Source: an uncultured Clostridia bacterium
Lineage (GTDB): Bacteria > Bacillota > Clostridia > Christensenellales > UBA1242
NCBI GenBank assembly: GCA_930971385.1
Contig: CAKNGB010000006.1
Coordinates: 1-64,000, forward strand
Length of the DNA: 64,000 nt
Reading direction: 5' to 3'
Below are positions 48,175 to 57,683 of the stretch, piece by piece; positions within the stretch are counted from its first letter, which is position 1; each line of letters begins with the position of its first letter. The notes beneath the pieces were generated by a model that saw only the letters and a program-made list of their open reading frames with translations, did no database searches and had not been told where the DNA came from. A program made the position numbers and the translations under genes.

Positions 48175-49130
48175 TCTTCTAACTCCTTTGCAATTTTCAA
48201 TAGTTTTCTAAATCTATGGTTAAGACCCGAGCGTGTCAGTTTTATAGTGGAAAGTTTGATAAGTTCATCTAAACTCTCTTCTTGATTAGCCAGCCTTAAA
48301 ACTGCCACTTCCTGCAAATCTTCTGGCAAACTTTCAATTCCAATAGTGGAATTAATGACATTGATTGCCTCCACCTGCCTTAAACTTGCCTCCACCGTTT
48401 TGTTGATGTTGGCATTTATGCAATTAACCTGGCGATTGACCTTGTTCCTAAGTTCTCGCGTTGCAAGTTCGTTGTTTAATTCTAAAACGCTTTGGTTCGC
48501 TCCAACAAGCGCTAAAAGGTCGATGATGGCGTTTACCTCTTTAAGATAAAAAACAAAGTCGCTTTTGCGTTCAAAAATTTTTCCAATGATGTTATATGTG
48601 GCAAGAATAGAGGAAAACTCCAACAAAAATTCGTGATTTTTGCTGACAAACTCCAAATGATAGCCAGTGGATTCTGTTTTGTGTGCGCCTTCCGAAAATT
48701 TTATGCTGGAAGTGGAAGAGCCAATATACACTCCTTTCACAAAAGCGCGTCTTGCGTCATCTTCAAGAAGTAAGTTTTTGTTGACCTCAAAATTAAACGA
48801 AATGCCGTCTGAAAAGTCGATAACACCAACATCAAGAAGAAGTTGTTGAAAATGCTCAACATCAAAACGCATTTCATAGAAGGTGTTTTTATTTAATGGG
48901 ACGTTGGTGATTTTTTCTTCAATATTTTCACCATAAAGTTTGTTGACAATATTTTTTACATAAGAAAAAAGTTCCTGAATATCCGAAACGATGGAAACGA
49001 AATAGACTGAGCCATTTTTACCAATTTCTCCACAAGAGTGAAAAAGTCCAGACAAAAATGCCAACATTGAAGTGTCATCCTCGATACTCTCTTTCAAAAT
49101 TTCAATTTTGGATTGTCTGGAAAAACTCAT
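48171..49130 (-). CDS. whiA: WhiA sporulation/division regulator
   Basis: A 319-residue DNA-binding protein with a LAGLIDADG-like N-terminal domain and a C-terminal helix-turn-helix (SLDELIKLSTIKLTRSGLNH). The block ELATRELRNKVNRQVNC is a WhiA signature. It is usually next to rapZ and a YvcK gene, but here lies between dnaE and a PHP gene. Start at MSFSRQ with AGAGG; upstream codons discarded. Confidence 0.94.
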   Translation of the reverse strand: MSFSRQSKIEILKESIEDDTSMLAFLSGLFHSCGEIGKNGSVYFVSIVSDIQELFSYVKNIVNKLYGENIEEKITNVPLNKNTFYEMRFDVEHFQQLLLDVGVIDFSDGISFNFEVNKNLLLEDDARRAFVKGVYIGSSTSSIKFSEGAHKTESTGYHLEFVSKNHEFLLEFSSILATYNIIGKIFERKSDFVFYLKEVNAIIDLLALVGANQSVLELNNELATRELRNKVNRQVNCINANINKTVEASLRQVEAINVINSTIGIESLPEDLQEVAVLRLANQEESLDELIKLSTIKLTRSGLNHRFRKLLKIAKELEE

Positions 49131-49131
49131 A

Positions 49132-49893
49132 TTAACCTCTTTTTTTGTTAAATTTCGGCATTTTATCCACATTCACAACTTGCGAAAGCGGAATGTTTAA
49201 ACGATAAATTAAGTTAAGCCCATTGTTGACTTCGCCCACTCTGTCTGGAGTGTGAGCATCAGAATTAACGATAAATTTCACGCCCTCACTTGCCATAGTT
49301 AAAACCTCGTCATCAGTGAAGTTTATGCGTTTGCCGTTAAGTTCCACATAAACACCCTTTTGCTTTGCCATTTTTGCCACCGCCAAAGTGTCAGTTAAAA
49401 AGCCGTAGTTTAAGTGTGTGATAACATCTATAGGATATTTGTCAAGTGCTTTCAAGAAAGCTGTGGTGTTTTGATTGATTTTTTCTTGACTTGGACGGAA
49501 AATTTTTCCTAAATCAGTTGCCCAGTTAAGAAGCACCTTATCTTTAAAAGAAGAGGTTTTAATCATGCGATGATAACCCATAAGGAAAATATCCAAAAAC
49601 TCAAAATCTTCCTCTTTCACATCCACATCGCCGTCAAGCGAGATGAGATTTGCCTCAACTCCAAGCAGGATATCCACACCTGTCACCTCGCGTGCGTTCA
49701 AAATATCCTCTTTAAGTTCTGGAATGTCCTTGCGTCTAATGCCATAGCAAAGATGATTGAAACCATGGTCGGTGATGGCAATTTGCTTCAATCCCTTATC
49801 GGCTGCAACAGAGGCATTTTCCAAAACAGTGCCTTTGCCGTGATTATGCCTTGAATATGTGGTGTGAGTGTGGTAGTCACCATATAAAACCAT
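49132..49893 (-). CDS. PHP-domain phosphoesterase (YcdX-like)
   Basis: A 253-residue PHP hydrolase. Metal-binding motifs GDYHTHTTYS, AITDHGFNH, GVEANL, MGYHRM, THLNYGF, VNSDAHTPD. Likely a phosphatase on a small molecule (histidinol-phosphate or nucleotide type); no his genes nearby. SD AAGGAG. One bp from whiA. Confidence 0.9.
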   Translation of the reverse strand: MVLYGDYHTHTTYSRHNHGKGTVLENASVAADKGLKQIAITDHGFNHLCYGIRRKDIPELKEDILNAREVTGVDILLGVEANLISLDGDVDVKEEDFEFLDIFLMGYHRMIKTSSFKDKVLLNWATDLGKIFRPSQEKINQNTTAFLKALDKYPIDVITHLNYGFLTDTLAVAKMAKQKGVYVELNGKRINFTDDEVLTMASEGVKFIVNSDAHTPDRVGEVNNGLNLIYRLNIPLSQVVNVDKMPKFNKKRG

Positions 49894-49982
49894 ACTTAGC
49901 TCCTTTTAAATTTTCATGAAAAAAGATAATTAATAAAAATTAATCTAATACATATATTTTATCACTATTTAGCCAAAAAAAC

Positions 49983-50025
49983 AAGTGATTAAATGCAATT
50001 CTAGATAGTTACCCGCCAATCACTT
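49983..50025 (-). terminator. Terminator of murB-dtd operon
   Basis: AAGTGATT / AATCACTT with a 27-nt loop, followed by T7 on the minus strand; overlaps the stop codon. Confidence 0.7.
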
Positions 50026-50470
50026 ATTTGTTATCCGTTAAAATAATCGTGACAGGGCCTCGATTTTTTTGCGAAATCGTCATGTCAGCGCCAAAAACGC
50101 CGAATTTAACAGGAAGTTGATATGTTTCATTGATGATTTTGCCTAATTTTAAATATAAAGCATTTGCGCGTTCTGGAAGTTCTGCAAGAGTAAAACTTGG
50201 CCTATTTCCATGTTCACAATTTCCAGCAAGTGTGAACTGCGAAACCAGCAGAATTTCTCCGCCAACATCTTTAACTGACCTATTCATTTTTCCATTTTCA
50301 TCAACAAAAATTCGCATTTGAGCAATTTTTTTGGCAAAATAATTAAGCTTTTCTTCGTCATCCTCTTTTTCCACACAAAAATAGACAACAAGTCCACATT
50401 TTATGGAAGAAATCAACTTGTCCGAAACTTTAAGCGTGGCACTTTCCACCACTTGAATAACCGCTTTCAT
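50024..50470 (-). CDS. dtd: D-aminoacyl-tRNA deacylase
   Basis: A 148-residue enzyme that hydrolyses D-aminoacyl-tRNAs and protects the proteome from D-amino acids. Active-site SQFTLAGN (Thr) and cross-subunit NRGPVTIIL are present. Start at the ATG behind GGAG; the stop of murB overlaps this SD, so it is coupled. Confidence 0.96.
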   Translation of the reverse strand: MKAVIQVVESATLKVSDKLISSIKCGLVVYFCVEKEDDEEKLNYFAKKIAQMRIFVDENGKMNRSVKDVGGEILLVSQFTLAGNCEHGNRPSFTLAELPERANALYLKLGKIINETYQLPVKFGVFGADMTISQKNRGPVTIILTDNK

Positions 50471-50472
50471 AT

Positions 50473-51315
50473 TCACTCCAAAATGATAATTTCACATTCA
50501 AAATTTCCACATTTTTTCCTTGTTAATTCAATCAAATCTTTAACATCCTTGCTTGTTGCGTCGCCATTATTCACAATGAAGCCAGCGTGTTTTGTGGAAA
50601 TCTCTGCTCCCCCTATTTTAACACCTTTTAGCCCTGCTTTGTCAATCATTATTGCAGGAATTTTGTCGTCTGTTCGTTTAAAAACACTGCCTGCTGAAAA
50701 CTTATCATATGGCTGAGTTTTTTTGCGAATCTCTAAGAATTCTTTTTGTTGTTTTTCAATAATTTTACTGTCTGCATTTTTAAATTTAAATTCCACGGCA
50801 AGAATAATTCCCAAAATATTCGATTTTCGATAGGAAAAATCAATTTTTTTTCGATTTATCCATGAAATTTTGCCATTTTTTAAAACTTTAACTTTTTTTA
50901 TATAATTTGACACTTCCTCGCCGAACGCTCCGCCATTCATGTAAGTCAAACCGCCGATTGTGGCAGGAATACCATAACTCCATTCAAAACCTGCAAAGCC
51001 ATTTTGTTCAAGAAATCTGTTGAAGGCAAAAAGGCGAACACCCGCCTCTGCAATCACTGTTCGTTGTTTTGCGATTTTGATATTATTCAATTTTCTTAAA
51101 TCTATGATAATCTTTTTAAAATCGTCGTCTGGAAAAAGAACATTACTGCCGTTTCCAAGAATGAAAAAATCAAGATGATTTTTCTTGCAATCATTCACAA
51201 TTCTTTTAACTTCAAATTGATTTTTTGGAAAAAGAACAGTTCCTCTTCCACCAATTTTAAAAGTGCAATAATTTTTTAAATCAGCATTTATCTTTTTTTC
51301 AATATTTTTAAACAT
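50473..51315 (-). CDS. murB: UDP-N-acetylenolpyruvoylglucosamine reductase
   Basis: A 280-residue FAD enzyme forming UDP-MurNAc. Motifs: FKIGGRGTVLF, GNGSNVLF, GFEWSYGIPATIGGLTYMNGGAFG, GSVFKR with catalytic Ser, and IDKAGLKG. Shorter C-terminus as in type II MurB. No SD is visible; a CATAAA box 7 nt upstream may make it leaderless. Confidence 0.95.
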   Translation of the reverse strand: MFKNIEKKINADLKNYCTFKIGGRGTVLFPKNQFEVKRIVNDCKKNHLDFFILGNGSNVLFPDDDFKKIIIDLRKLNNIKIAKQRTVIAEAGVRLFAFNRFLEQNGFAGFEWSYGIPATIGGLTYMNGGAFGEEVSNYIKKVKVLKNGKISWINRKKIDFSYRKSNILGIILAVEFKFKNADSKIIEKQQKEFLEIRKKTQPYDKFSAGSVFKRTDDKIPAIMIDKAGLKGVKIGGAEISTKHAGFIVNNGDATSKDVKDLIELTRKKCGNFECEIIILE

Positions 51316-51385
51316 ATATTTTTTTATGAAATTTTCTTTCTTTTCGCCAATTTAAAAATTAAATTTTTTCGCTAAAAAATTAAAA

Positions 51386-51406
51386 AAACAGGGATAACCC
51401 TGTTTT
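51386..51406 (-). terminator. Terminator of the ribosomal operon
   Basis: AAAACAGGG / CCCTGTTTT, loop TTAT on the minus strand, followed by T-run; directly after rplQ. Confidence 0.92.
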
Positions 51407-51407
51407 A

Positions 51408-51917
51408 TTAAACCAATTCAACAATAGCCATTTCGGATGCATCGCCACGACGAGTGCCAAGCTTTATAATTCTTGTGTAGCCACCGCCTTGACCAAGTTC
51501 CTTTGCACGCTTAGCATACTTTGGTGCATAAACGTTGAAAATCTTTTCCAAAAGTGGATGATTGATACCTTCAATTCTTGCTTTATATGTTTCGATTGGC
51601 TCTTTTGCTTTTCTTTGTTCTTGAATGTCATAAACATAACCCATGATTTTTCTTCTTGCAGCAAGTTTCTTTGGACCATCGTTAAGAACTTCCTTCTTGC
51701 TCTTCTTTCCGTCAGCACCTTTAACATCTTTAACAACTTTCAAGGTGTCCTCATAGGAATTGATGGCAAGTGTGATGATTTTTTCAGCCTCTCTTGCTGT
51801 TGCTTTTGCTTTGGCAAGAGTGGTTTCAATTTTGCCATTCCAAAGAAGTGTGGAAACTTGTCCACGAAGAAGGGCTTTTCTTTCTTTTGAAGGTCTGCCT
51901 AATTTATCGTTAGCCAT
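51408..51917 (-). CDS. rplQ: Large subunit ribosomal protein L17 (long form)
   Basis: A 169-residue L17 that binds 23S rRNA near the exit tunnel. The ends match L17 (IETTLAKAKA, KLAARRKIMGYVYD, GGYTRIIKLGTRRGDASEMAIVELV split here for length). An insertion with KGADGKKSKKEVLNDGPK near 78 and an extra stretch QRKAKEPIETYKARIEGI make it longer than the usual 113-127. Confidence 0.97.
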   Translation of the reverse strand: MANDKLGRPSKERKALLRGQVSTLLWNGKIETTLAKAKATAREAEKIITLAINSYEDTLKVVKDVKGADGKKSKKEVLNDGPKKLAARRKIMGYVYDIQEQRKAKEPIETYKARIEGINHPLLEKIFNVYAPKYAKRAKELGQGGGYTRIIKLGTRRGDASEMAIVELV

Positions 51918-51937
51918 TTTCTTTCTCCTTTTTTAAA

Positions 51938-52891
51938 TTATTCTTCATCTTTACGAAGACTAAAACCATAACTTTCAAGTTTGTTGATAACTTCTTCAAC
52001 AGACTTAGCACCAAGATTGCGAACTTTGAACATATCGCTCTTGGATTTTTTAAGCAAATCTTGAATTGTGTTGAGTCCTGCTCTTTTCAAGCAATTATAG
52101 GATCTAACAGAAAGGTCCATTTCTTCAATAGGAAGTTCCATAAGTTTCACTTGTTTATCTTCTTCCTTAGAAACAAGGATGTTCATATCTCCGATTTGTG
52201 CACAAAGTTCAATGAAGAGGTTGATGTGTTCGTTGATGATTTTTCCTGCAAGGCTGACAATTTCTCTTGCGCTTGTTGTGCCGTTTGTGGTCACTTCAAG
52301 GATGAGTTTATCGAAATCAATGCTGTTTCCAACACGAGTTGGTTCAACATTAAAATTCACTCTTTTAACAGGTGAGAAAATGCTGTCCATTGCGATGAAG
52401 TCGATGTTGTCGTATTTTTCTTTATTAGCGTCTGCAGGAACATAGCCACGACCATTTCCAACCATAACATCCATATCAAGCACAGCGCCCTCGTCAAGAG
52501 TGCAGATGTGAAGATCAGGATTAAGCACTTGACATTCGTCGTTGAACTCGAAGTCTTTTGCTGTCACTTCACCTGGTGTGGATTTTCTAAGACGAAGATA
52601 TGTGGTAAAGTTTTTCTCTTGATTAGAACATTTAACTGCAAGTCCTTTCAAGTTTAAAACAATGTCAACCACGTCTTCAGCAACACCTTTGATTGTTGAA
52701 AATTCGTGTGCAACGCCAGCAATTCTGAAAGCGATTGGTGCAGAACCTGGAAGGGAACTAAGCAATGTTCTTCTCATGCAGTTTCCAAGTGTGATTCCAT
52801 ATCCTTTTTCAAGAGGTTCAACAACAAATCTTGCAAAATTTCCGCCGTCATTTTCTTCACAAGTGATTCTTGGTTTTTCCATTTCCATCAT
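51938..52891 (-). CDS. rpoA: RNA polymerase alpha subunit
   Basis: A 317-residue alpha subunit. N-terminal dimerisation domain (GYGITLGNCMRRTLLSSLPG) and C-terminal DNA-binding domain with LSVRSYNCLKRAGLNTI and RNLGAKSVEEV. SD GGGGG. Standard position before rplQ. Confidence 0.98.
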   Translation of the reverse strand: MMEMEKPRITCEENDGGNFARFVVEPLEKGYGITLGNCMRRTLLSSLPGSAPIAFRIAGVAHEFSTIKGVAEDVVDIVLNLKGLAVKCSNQEKNFTTYLRLRKSTPGEVTAKDFEFNDECQVLNPDLHICTLDEGAVLDMDVMVGNGRGYVPADANKEKYDNIDFIAMDSIFSPVKRVNFNVEPTRVGNSIDFDKLILEVTTNGTTSAREIVSLAGKIINEHINLFIELCAQIGDMNILVSKEEDKQVKLMELPIEEMDLSVRSYNCLKRAGLNTIQDLLKKSKSDMFKVRNLGAKSVEEVINKLESYGFSLRKDEE

Positions 52892-52908
52892 AATATCATC
52901 CCCCTAAA

Positions 52909-53529
52909 TTATCTTGAATAGAACTCAACGATAAGTTGTTCTTTAATGTCTGAATCGATGTCTTCTCTTGTTGGGTTAGCAACAACTTTTCCTGTTAAAG
53001 TTTCTGTGTCAAATTCCAACCACTTTGGCGCAACAATTTTCATGCCTTTAAGTTGTTTGAACATTTCATTATCGCGCTTATTCTCTTTAATTGTGATAAC
53101 ATCGCCAACTTTAACTCTGTATGAAGCAATGCTAACTGTTCTTCCATTAACTTGAATGTGTCCGTGATTAACAATTTGCCTACATTCCGCTCTTGAAGCA
53201 CCAATCCCCATTCTGTAAACAACATTGTCGAGGCGTCTTTCGATGAGAGAAAGCATATTTTCACCAGTGACACCCTTTGCTTTCACAGCATCTTCATAAT
53301 ATTTTCTGAATTGTTTTTCCAAGATGCCATACATTCTTTTAACTTTTTGCTTTTCGCGAAGTTGAAGTCCATATTCTGTGACTCTCTTTCTTGAAGCTCC
53401 GTGTTGCCCAGGGATAACAGGTCGTCTTTCCATTGCGCATTTCTTTGTTGTGCATCTTTCGCCTTTAAGGAAAAGTTTGCGACCCTCTCTGCGACATTGA
53501 CGGCAATCTGGTTCAATTTTTCTTGCCAT
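52909..53529 (-). CDS. rpsD: Small subunit ribosomal protein S4
   Basis: A 206-residue primary assembly protein. Zinc form, with Cys at 9, 12, 26 and 31; S4 domain from about 95 (RRLDNVVYRMG). Binds the 5' domain of 16S rRNA and can repress its operon in some bacteria. SD AGGAG. Confidence 0.98.
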   Translation of the reverse strand: MARKIEPDCRQCRREGRKLFLKGERCTTKKCAMERRPVIPGQHGASRKRVTEYGLQLREKQKVKRMYGILEKQFRKYYEDAVKAKGVTGENMLSLIERRLDNVVYRMGIGASRAECRQIVNHGHIQVNGRTVSIASYRVKVGDVITIKENKRDNEMFKQLKGMKIVAPKWLEFDTETLTGKVVANPTREDIDSDIKEQLIVEFYSR

Positions 53530-53544
53530 TATCTTTTTCTCCTT

Positions 53545-53946
53545 TTAAACTCTTCTTCTTTTTGGAGGTCTGCAACCGTTATGTGCGATTGGAGAAACAT
53601 CCTTAATAAGTGTGACATTAAAACCAAGGGTGGAAAGACAACGGATAGCAGCCTCTCTGCCCATACCTGGTCCCTTAACATAAACTTCAACATCTTTCAT
53701 TCCAGCATTAAGCGCACCCTCTGCGGCTCTTTCCACGCAAGTTTGAGCGGCAAATGCAGTGGATTTCTTTGAGCTTTTAAGCCCAAGCATTCCAGATGAA
53801 CAACGTGAAATAACATTCCCTGCCATGTCAGTGAAACAAATAAGATTGTTATTGAAAGAGGTTGTGATATGAACTTGACCTTTTTCAATTTTTTGATTTA
53901 TTCTTTTTCTAACCTTAGTTTTCTTAGTGTTATTAACCTTTGCCAT
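53545..53946 (-). CDS. rpsK: Small subunit ribosomal protein S11
   Basis: A 133-residue protein of the 30S platform, with NNNLICFTDMAGNVI-like beta region, VKGPGMGREAAIR and the C-terminal NGCRPPKRRRV. Ten bp from rpsM. Confidence 0.98.
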   Translation of the reverse strand: MAKVNNTKKTKVRKRINQKIEKGQVHITTSFNNNLICFTDMAGNVISRCSSGMLGLKSSKKSTAFAAQTCVERAAEGALNAGMKDVEVYVKGPGMGREAAIRCLSTLGFNVTLIKDVSPIAHNGCRPPKRRRV

Positions 53947-53956
53947 ATTCTACCTC

Positions 53957-54334
53957 TTACTTACCTTTCTTAGAGCTTCCGCTCACGATTTTCTTTGGAC
54001 CTTTTCTTGTTCTTGCGTTGTTTTTTGTGTTTTGACCGCGAACAGGAAGTCCTTTGCGATGACGAATACCACGATAGCACCCTATTTCTCCGAGTTTCTT
54101 GATATTCATGCTTACTTTTGATTTAAGTTCACCTTCAACGATAAGTTGATTTTCGATGTAATTACGAAGTTTAGCAACTTGGTCCTCAGTTAAATCTTTA
54201 ACACGAATATCCATGGAAATTCCAGTTTTTTCGCAGATTTCACGAGAGGTTTTAACACCAATACCATAAATATAAGTTAAGCCATATTCCAATCTTTTAT
54301 CGTTTGGAAGGTCAACACCAGCAATTCTTGCCAT
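53957..54334 (-). CDS. rpsM: Small subunit ribosomal protein S13
   Basis: A 125-residue head protein contacting tRNA and 23S rRNA. N-terminus [38 protein letters not shown] near the end, followed by a short basic tail. Confidence 0.98.
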   Translation of the reverse strand: MARIAGVDLPNDKRLEYGLTYIYGIGVKTSREICEKTGISMDIRVKDLTEDQVAKLRNYIENQLIVEGELKSKVSMNIKKLGEIGCYRGIRHRKGLPVRGQNTKNNARTRKGPKKIVSGSSKKGK

Positions 54335-54351
54335 TTTCTAAATTCTCCTTT

Positions 54352-54468
54352 TTAACCTTGTGTTTGTTTATGCTTTTTGCTCTTAGAGCAAATAACCATA
54401 ACTTTTCCATCTCTTTTGATAACTTTGCATTTATCACACATTGGTTTAACCGATGCTCTGACTTTCAT
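54352..54468 (-). CDS. rpmJ: Large subunit ribosomal protein L36
   Basis: A 38-residue zinc protein: [16 protein letters not shown], then C27 and H33 completing the site; one residue longer than typical at GLN-rich end KQTQG. SD GGAG. In the standard place between infA and rpsM. Confidence 0.96.
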   Translation of the reverse strand: MKVRASVKPMCDKCKVIKRDGKVMVICSKSKKHKQTQG

Positions 54469-54483
54469 TTTTTTTGCTCCTTT

Positions 54484-54705
54484 TTAACCTTTTTCTCTCC
54501 AAGTGATTCGACCTTTCGAGAGATCATACGGACTCATCTCAATTTTAACTTTATCGCCTTCAATAATGCGAATGAAGTTCTGTCTTAACTTACCTGAAAT
54601 GTAGGCAGTGATAACATGTCCATTTGACAGTGTCACTTTAAAAGTCATACTTGGCAAAACTTCCGTGACCACACCTTCAAATTCAATGACATCTTGTTTC
54701 GACAT
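54484..54705 (-). CDS. infA: Translation initiation factor IF-1
   Basis: A 73-residue OB-fold protein occupying the 30S A site during initiation. Core: [46 protein letters not shown]. Its start overlaps the KOW gene by 23 bp. Confidence 0.97.
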   Translation of the reverse strand: MSKQDVIEFEGVVTEVLPSMTFKVTLSNGHVITAYISGKLRQNFIRIIEGDKVKIEMSPYDLSKGRITWREKG

Positions 54706-54964
54706 ACTTTTTTCTCTCCTTTAAAAATTTTTGAATCTCCGCATTCAACTTTTCTTCTCGTTTTTCCAAATGTTCTTTTGGAAAAGGAATTTTTGAAGCC
54801 TTTTGAACGTGTTTAAGGCTTTTCTTTTTCGGTTTATTTATCTTCAATCGTTTTCCATCCACAAGATAGCAAAATTTATCATCGACATCTAAAACAATGA
54901 AGATATCATTTTTTTCTTTACCTGCTGTTGCAACAACGAGGTCACCTTGGATAATATTCATCAT
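54683..54964 (-). CDS. KOW-domain RNA-binding protein (L14e-like)
   Basis: A 93-residue protein with an N-terminal KOW motif ([16 protein letters not shown]) and a basic helical C-terminus. Such proteins commonly lie between map and infA in Clostridia and are thought to bind ribosomal RNA; function unproven. Overlaps map and infA. Confidence 0.88.
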   Translation of the reverse strand: MMNIIQGDLVVATAGKEKNDIFIVLDVDDKFCYLVDGKRLKINKPKKKSLKHVQKASKIPFPKEHLEKREEKLNAEIQKFLKERKKYVETRCH

Positions 54965-55712
54965 CTTTCTCCAAAGTCAGCACCTCTGGTCCTTTTGCAG
55001 TGAACAAAACGGTGTTTTCATAGTGTGCTGCTGGTTTGCCGTCACGCGTGACAACTCCCCAATCGTCAGATAGGAGTGCTACCTCTTTTCTTCCAGCGTT
55101 AATCATAGGCTCAATGGCAATCACCATGTTTTCCTTGATAACAGCACCATCTGTTTCCTTACCGTAGTTCAAAACTTCTGGAGGCTCGTGCATTTTTCGA
55201 CCTATTCCATGCCCTGCAAGTTCTCGGACAACCGAAAATCCGTTTGATTCAGCATGCATTTGGATGGCATGAGAAATTTTGCCTATTCTGTCGCCCACGC
55301 GCGCGTTTTCAATCCCTTTGAAAAAGCACTCTTTTGTGACGCGAACAAGTTTCTTTTTCTCGTCGTCAACCTCGCCCACGCAATAGGTTCTTGTGGCATC
55401 TCCGCAATATCCCTTATAGGAAGCCACAATGTCAACACTGACAATGTCGCCTTTTTTAAGGATGATATTCTTACTTGGTATGCCATGGACAACCACATCG
55501 TTAACCGAAATGCAAGAAGCACACGGATAACCCATGTAGCCGATGCAAGGAGCAGTTCCACCACTATCTATTATAAACTTTTCTATGGATTTGTCAATAT
55601 CAAAAGTGGAAATTCCTTCACGAATTAATGATTTTGCAAGAATTAATGCGTCTCGTGTGATTTCGCAAGCCTTTTTGATAAGAACAATTTCCGCTGGAGT
55701 TTTTTGAATCAC
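54942..55712 (-). CDS. map: Methionine aminopeptidase type I
   Basis: A 256-residue dimetal enzyme that removes the initiator Met. Ligands visible in VSVDIVASYKGYCGDATRTY (two Asp), GHGIGRKMHEPP (His) and the two Glu (VIAIEPMI and YENTVLF). Overlaps adk by 4 bp. Confidence 0.98.
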   Translation of the reverse strand: MIQKTPAEIVLIKKACEITRDALILAKSLIREGISTFDIDKSIEKFIIDSGGTAPCIGYMGYPCASCISVNDVVVHGIPSKNIILKKGDIVSVDIVASYKGYCGDATRTYCVGEVDDEKKKLVRVTKECFFKGIENARVGDRIGKISHAIQMHAESNGFSVVRELAGHGIGRKMHEPPEVLNYGKETDGAVIKENMVIAIEPMINAGRKEVALLSDDWGVVTRDGKPAAHYENTVLFTAKGPEVLTLEKDDEYYPR

Positions 55713-56335
55713 CTCATAAGTCCTTTTAAAAAAGTTTTCACAGGCTTATAGGTTTCTTCTGGTCCTTTTTCGGAACCTTTAACAACTTTAAGCCTATCAG
55801 CGTAGAAGTTTATGAGTGGTGCTGTTGTTTTTTCATAAACTTCCAGACGAAGAGTAATTGTTTCCAGATTATCGTCATCTCTTTGGAACAATGGCGCGCC
55901 ACACTTTGCACATGTGGTTTTATCGTAAGAAGAAGTGTTGTAAATTTCGCCACATTTAGAACATATTCTTCTTCCCACGCAACGACGCTTGATTTCGTCA
56001 AGCGGAACGTCCAACTGAATTACCGCATCAATATCAGTGATTTTTTGAAGTGCTTTTGCTTGAGCGATGCTTCTTGGAAAACCGTCAAGAATGAAACCAT
56101 TTTTGCAGTCATCTTCCTTAATGCGATTTTGAAGCATTGATATTGTGACGGAGTCTGGAACAAGTTCGCCTTTATCCATATACTTCTTTGCCAAAAGCCC
56201 AACTTCTGTTCCATTTTTAATATTTTCGCGGAAAAGGTCACCTGTCGAGATTTGCACAATGTTAAAATCCTTTGTGATGTTTCTTGCAAGTGTGCCTTTC
56301 CCTGAAAATGGTGCACCGAGTAAGATTATTTTCAT
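55709..56335 (-). CDS. adk: Adenylate kinase (zinc form)
   Basis: A 208-residue NMP kinase. P-loop GAPFSGKGTLA (Phe where Gly-Ser is usual), GFPRSIAQA, and the zinc LID with CSKCGEIYN and CAKCGAPL. Near its normal place between secY and map. Confidence 0.97.
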   Translation of the reverse strand: MKIILLGAPFSGKGTLARNITKDFNIVQISTGDLFRENIKNGTEVGLLAKKYMDKGELVPDSVTISMLQNRIKEDDCKNGFILDGFPRSIAQAKALQKITDIDAVIQLDVPLDEIKRRCVGRRICSKCGEIYNTSSYDKTTCAKCGAPLFQRDDDNLETITLRLEVYEKTTAPLINFYADRLKVVKGSEKGPEETYKPVKTFLKGLMR

Positions 56336-56378
56336 ATATACTCCTCTTAAATAGGATTGCTCCTAAATTTTGAAATTT

Positions 56379-57680
56379 TTAGTCTAAAAAGCCTTTATAA
56401 TTTCGCATATACATTTGTGCTTCAAGATTTTTGTCAAATTCCAAAGCCACAGAAACGATAATCATTAACCCTGTTGCACTGAAAGCGTTGATTAAACTTG
56501 TTAATGCTGATGCATCGTCGATTGCTTTAAACGCCAAACTTGGAATTAAAGCGATGAAAGCAAGGAAGAATGCACCAAACAAGGTTATACGCCTAGAAAT
56601 TTTCTTTAAATAGTCTGCTGTTTCTCTGCCTGGTCTAATTCCTTTAACAAAGCCACCCTGCTGTTGAAGCCTACGCGAGATGTCGTTGGTGTCGAAAGTT
56701 ATCATGGAATAGAAGAATGCAAAGGCAAAGATTAAAAGTGCAAGCACAACAATATATATCCACGAGTTTGTTCCCAGCCACGTTTCATACCAAACTGCCG
56801 CCGACGAATTTGGCCAGAAAATGGAAATGATAAGTTGTGGCAAAGTTAAAAGTGAAGTTGCGAAGATGATTGGCATAACACCAGAACTGTTGAGTTTGAT
56901 TGGAATGAAGGTGTCTTGCCCGCCATACATCTTTCTGCCTTTAATTTGCTTTGCGTAGCTTACTGGAACGCGTCTTTCGGAAGAATCCATGAAAACGATA
57001 AGTCCGAAAATAAGGATAACTGCAACAACATAGATAACAATCATCCAAATGTTATTTGGGTCATCAATGGATTGTTGAATTGCACTGCTGATTCCTTGTG
57101 CTGATGATGCCAAAATACCAACAAAGATAAGAAGGCTCATACCACTTCCACAAACGCCAAGTTGTGTGATTTTTTCACCAATCCAAACGGTGAACATTGC
57201 GCCCGCGGTTAGCACAAGCACCACGCCCATGCTTACAACCCAACTTGGAAAACTTGCGCCGAAAACTTCTGTGGAAATTGCACTTTGGTAGGAAACAACA
57301 ATTCCAATCGCTTGTGCAAGCGCCAAAACAAGCGCTGCAATGCGAGTGTAAAACTGCATTTTTCTTTTTCCATCTTCTCCCTGTTTTGCCAATCTTTCAA
57401 GTGGAGGAATGGCAACAGTTAAAAGTTGGATAACAATGGATGCCGTGATATATGGCGAAACGCCGAGCGCCAAAATGGAGCCCTGCGACAACGCGTTACC
57501 AGACAACATATTCATAAGAGAGAAGAATGTTGTGCCTTCAGTGTCAAGTGTGTCTGAAAGGTTCAGACCTGGGCAAACGATTGCGCAACCCACACGATAG
57601 ACTAAAAGTAAGCCAAGCACAATTAAAAGCTTCTTTCTTATATCTTTAACTTTAAAAGCATTTACGAGAGTTTTAAACAT
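56379..57680 (-). CDS. secY: Preprotein translocase subunit SecY
   Basis: A 433-residue channel subunit with ten membrane helices; N-terminal RKKLLIVLGLLLVYRVG and the plug region, LGVSPYITASIVIQL, KGIRPGRET loop. SecE/SecG not in window. Standard length. Confidence 0.98.
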   Translation of the reverse strand: MFKTLVNAFKVKDIRKKLLIVLGLLLVYRVGCAIVCPGLNLSDTLDTEGTTFFSLMNMLSGNALSQGSILALGVSPYITASIVIQLLTVAIPPLERLAKQGEDGKRKMQFYTRIAALVLALAQAIGIVVSYQSAISTEVFGASFPSWVVSMGVVLVLTAGAMFTVWIGEKITQLGVCGSGMSLLIFVGILASSAQGISSAIQQSIDDPNNIWMIVIYVVAVILIFGLIVFMDSSERRVPVSYAKQIKGRKMYGGQDTFIPIKLNSSGVMPIIFATSLLTLPQLIISIFWPNSSAAVWYETWLGTNSWIYIVVLALLIFAFAFFYSMITFDTNDISRRLQQQGGFVKGIRPGRETADYLKKISRRITLFGAFFLAFIALIPSLAFKAIDDASALTSLINAFSATGLMIIVSVALEFDKNLEAQMYMRNYKGFLD

Positions 57681-57683
57681 AAA

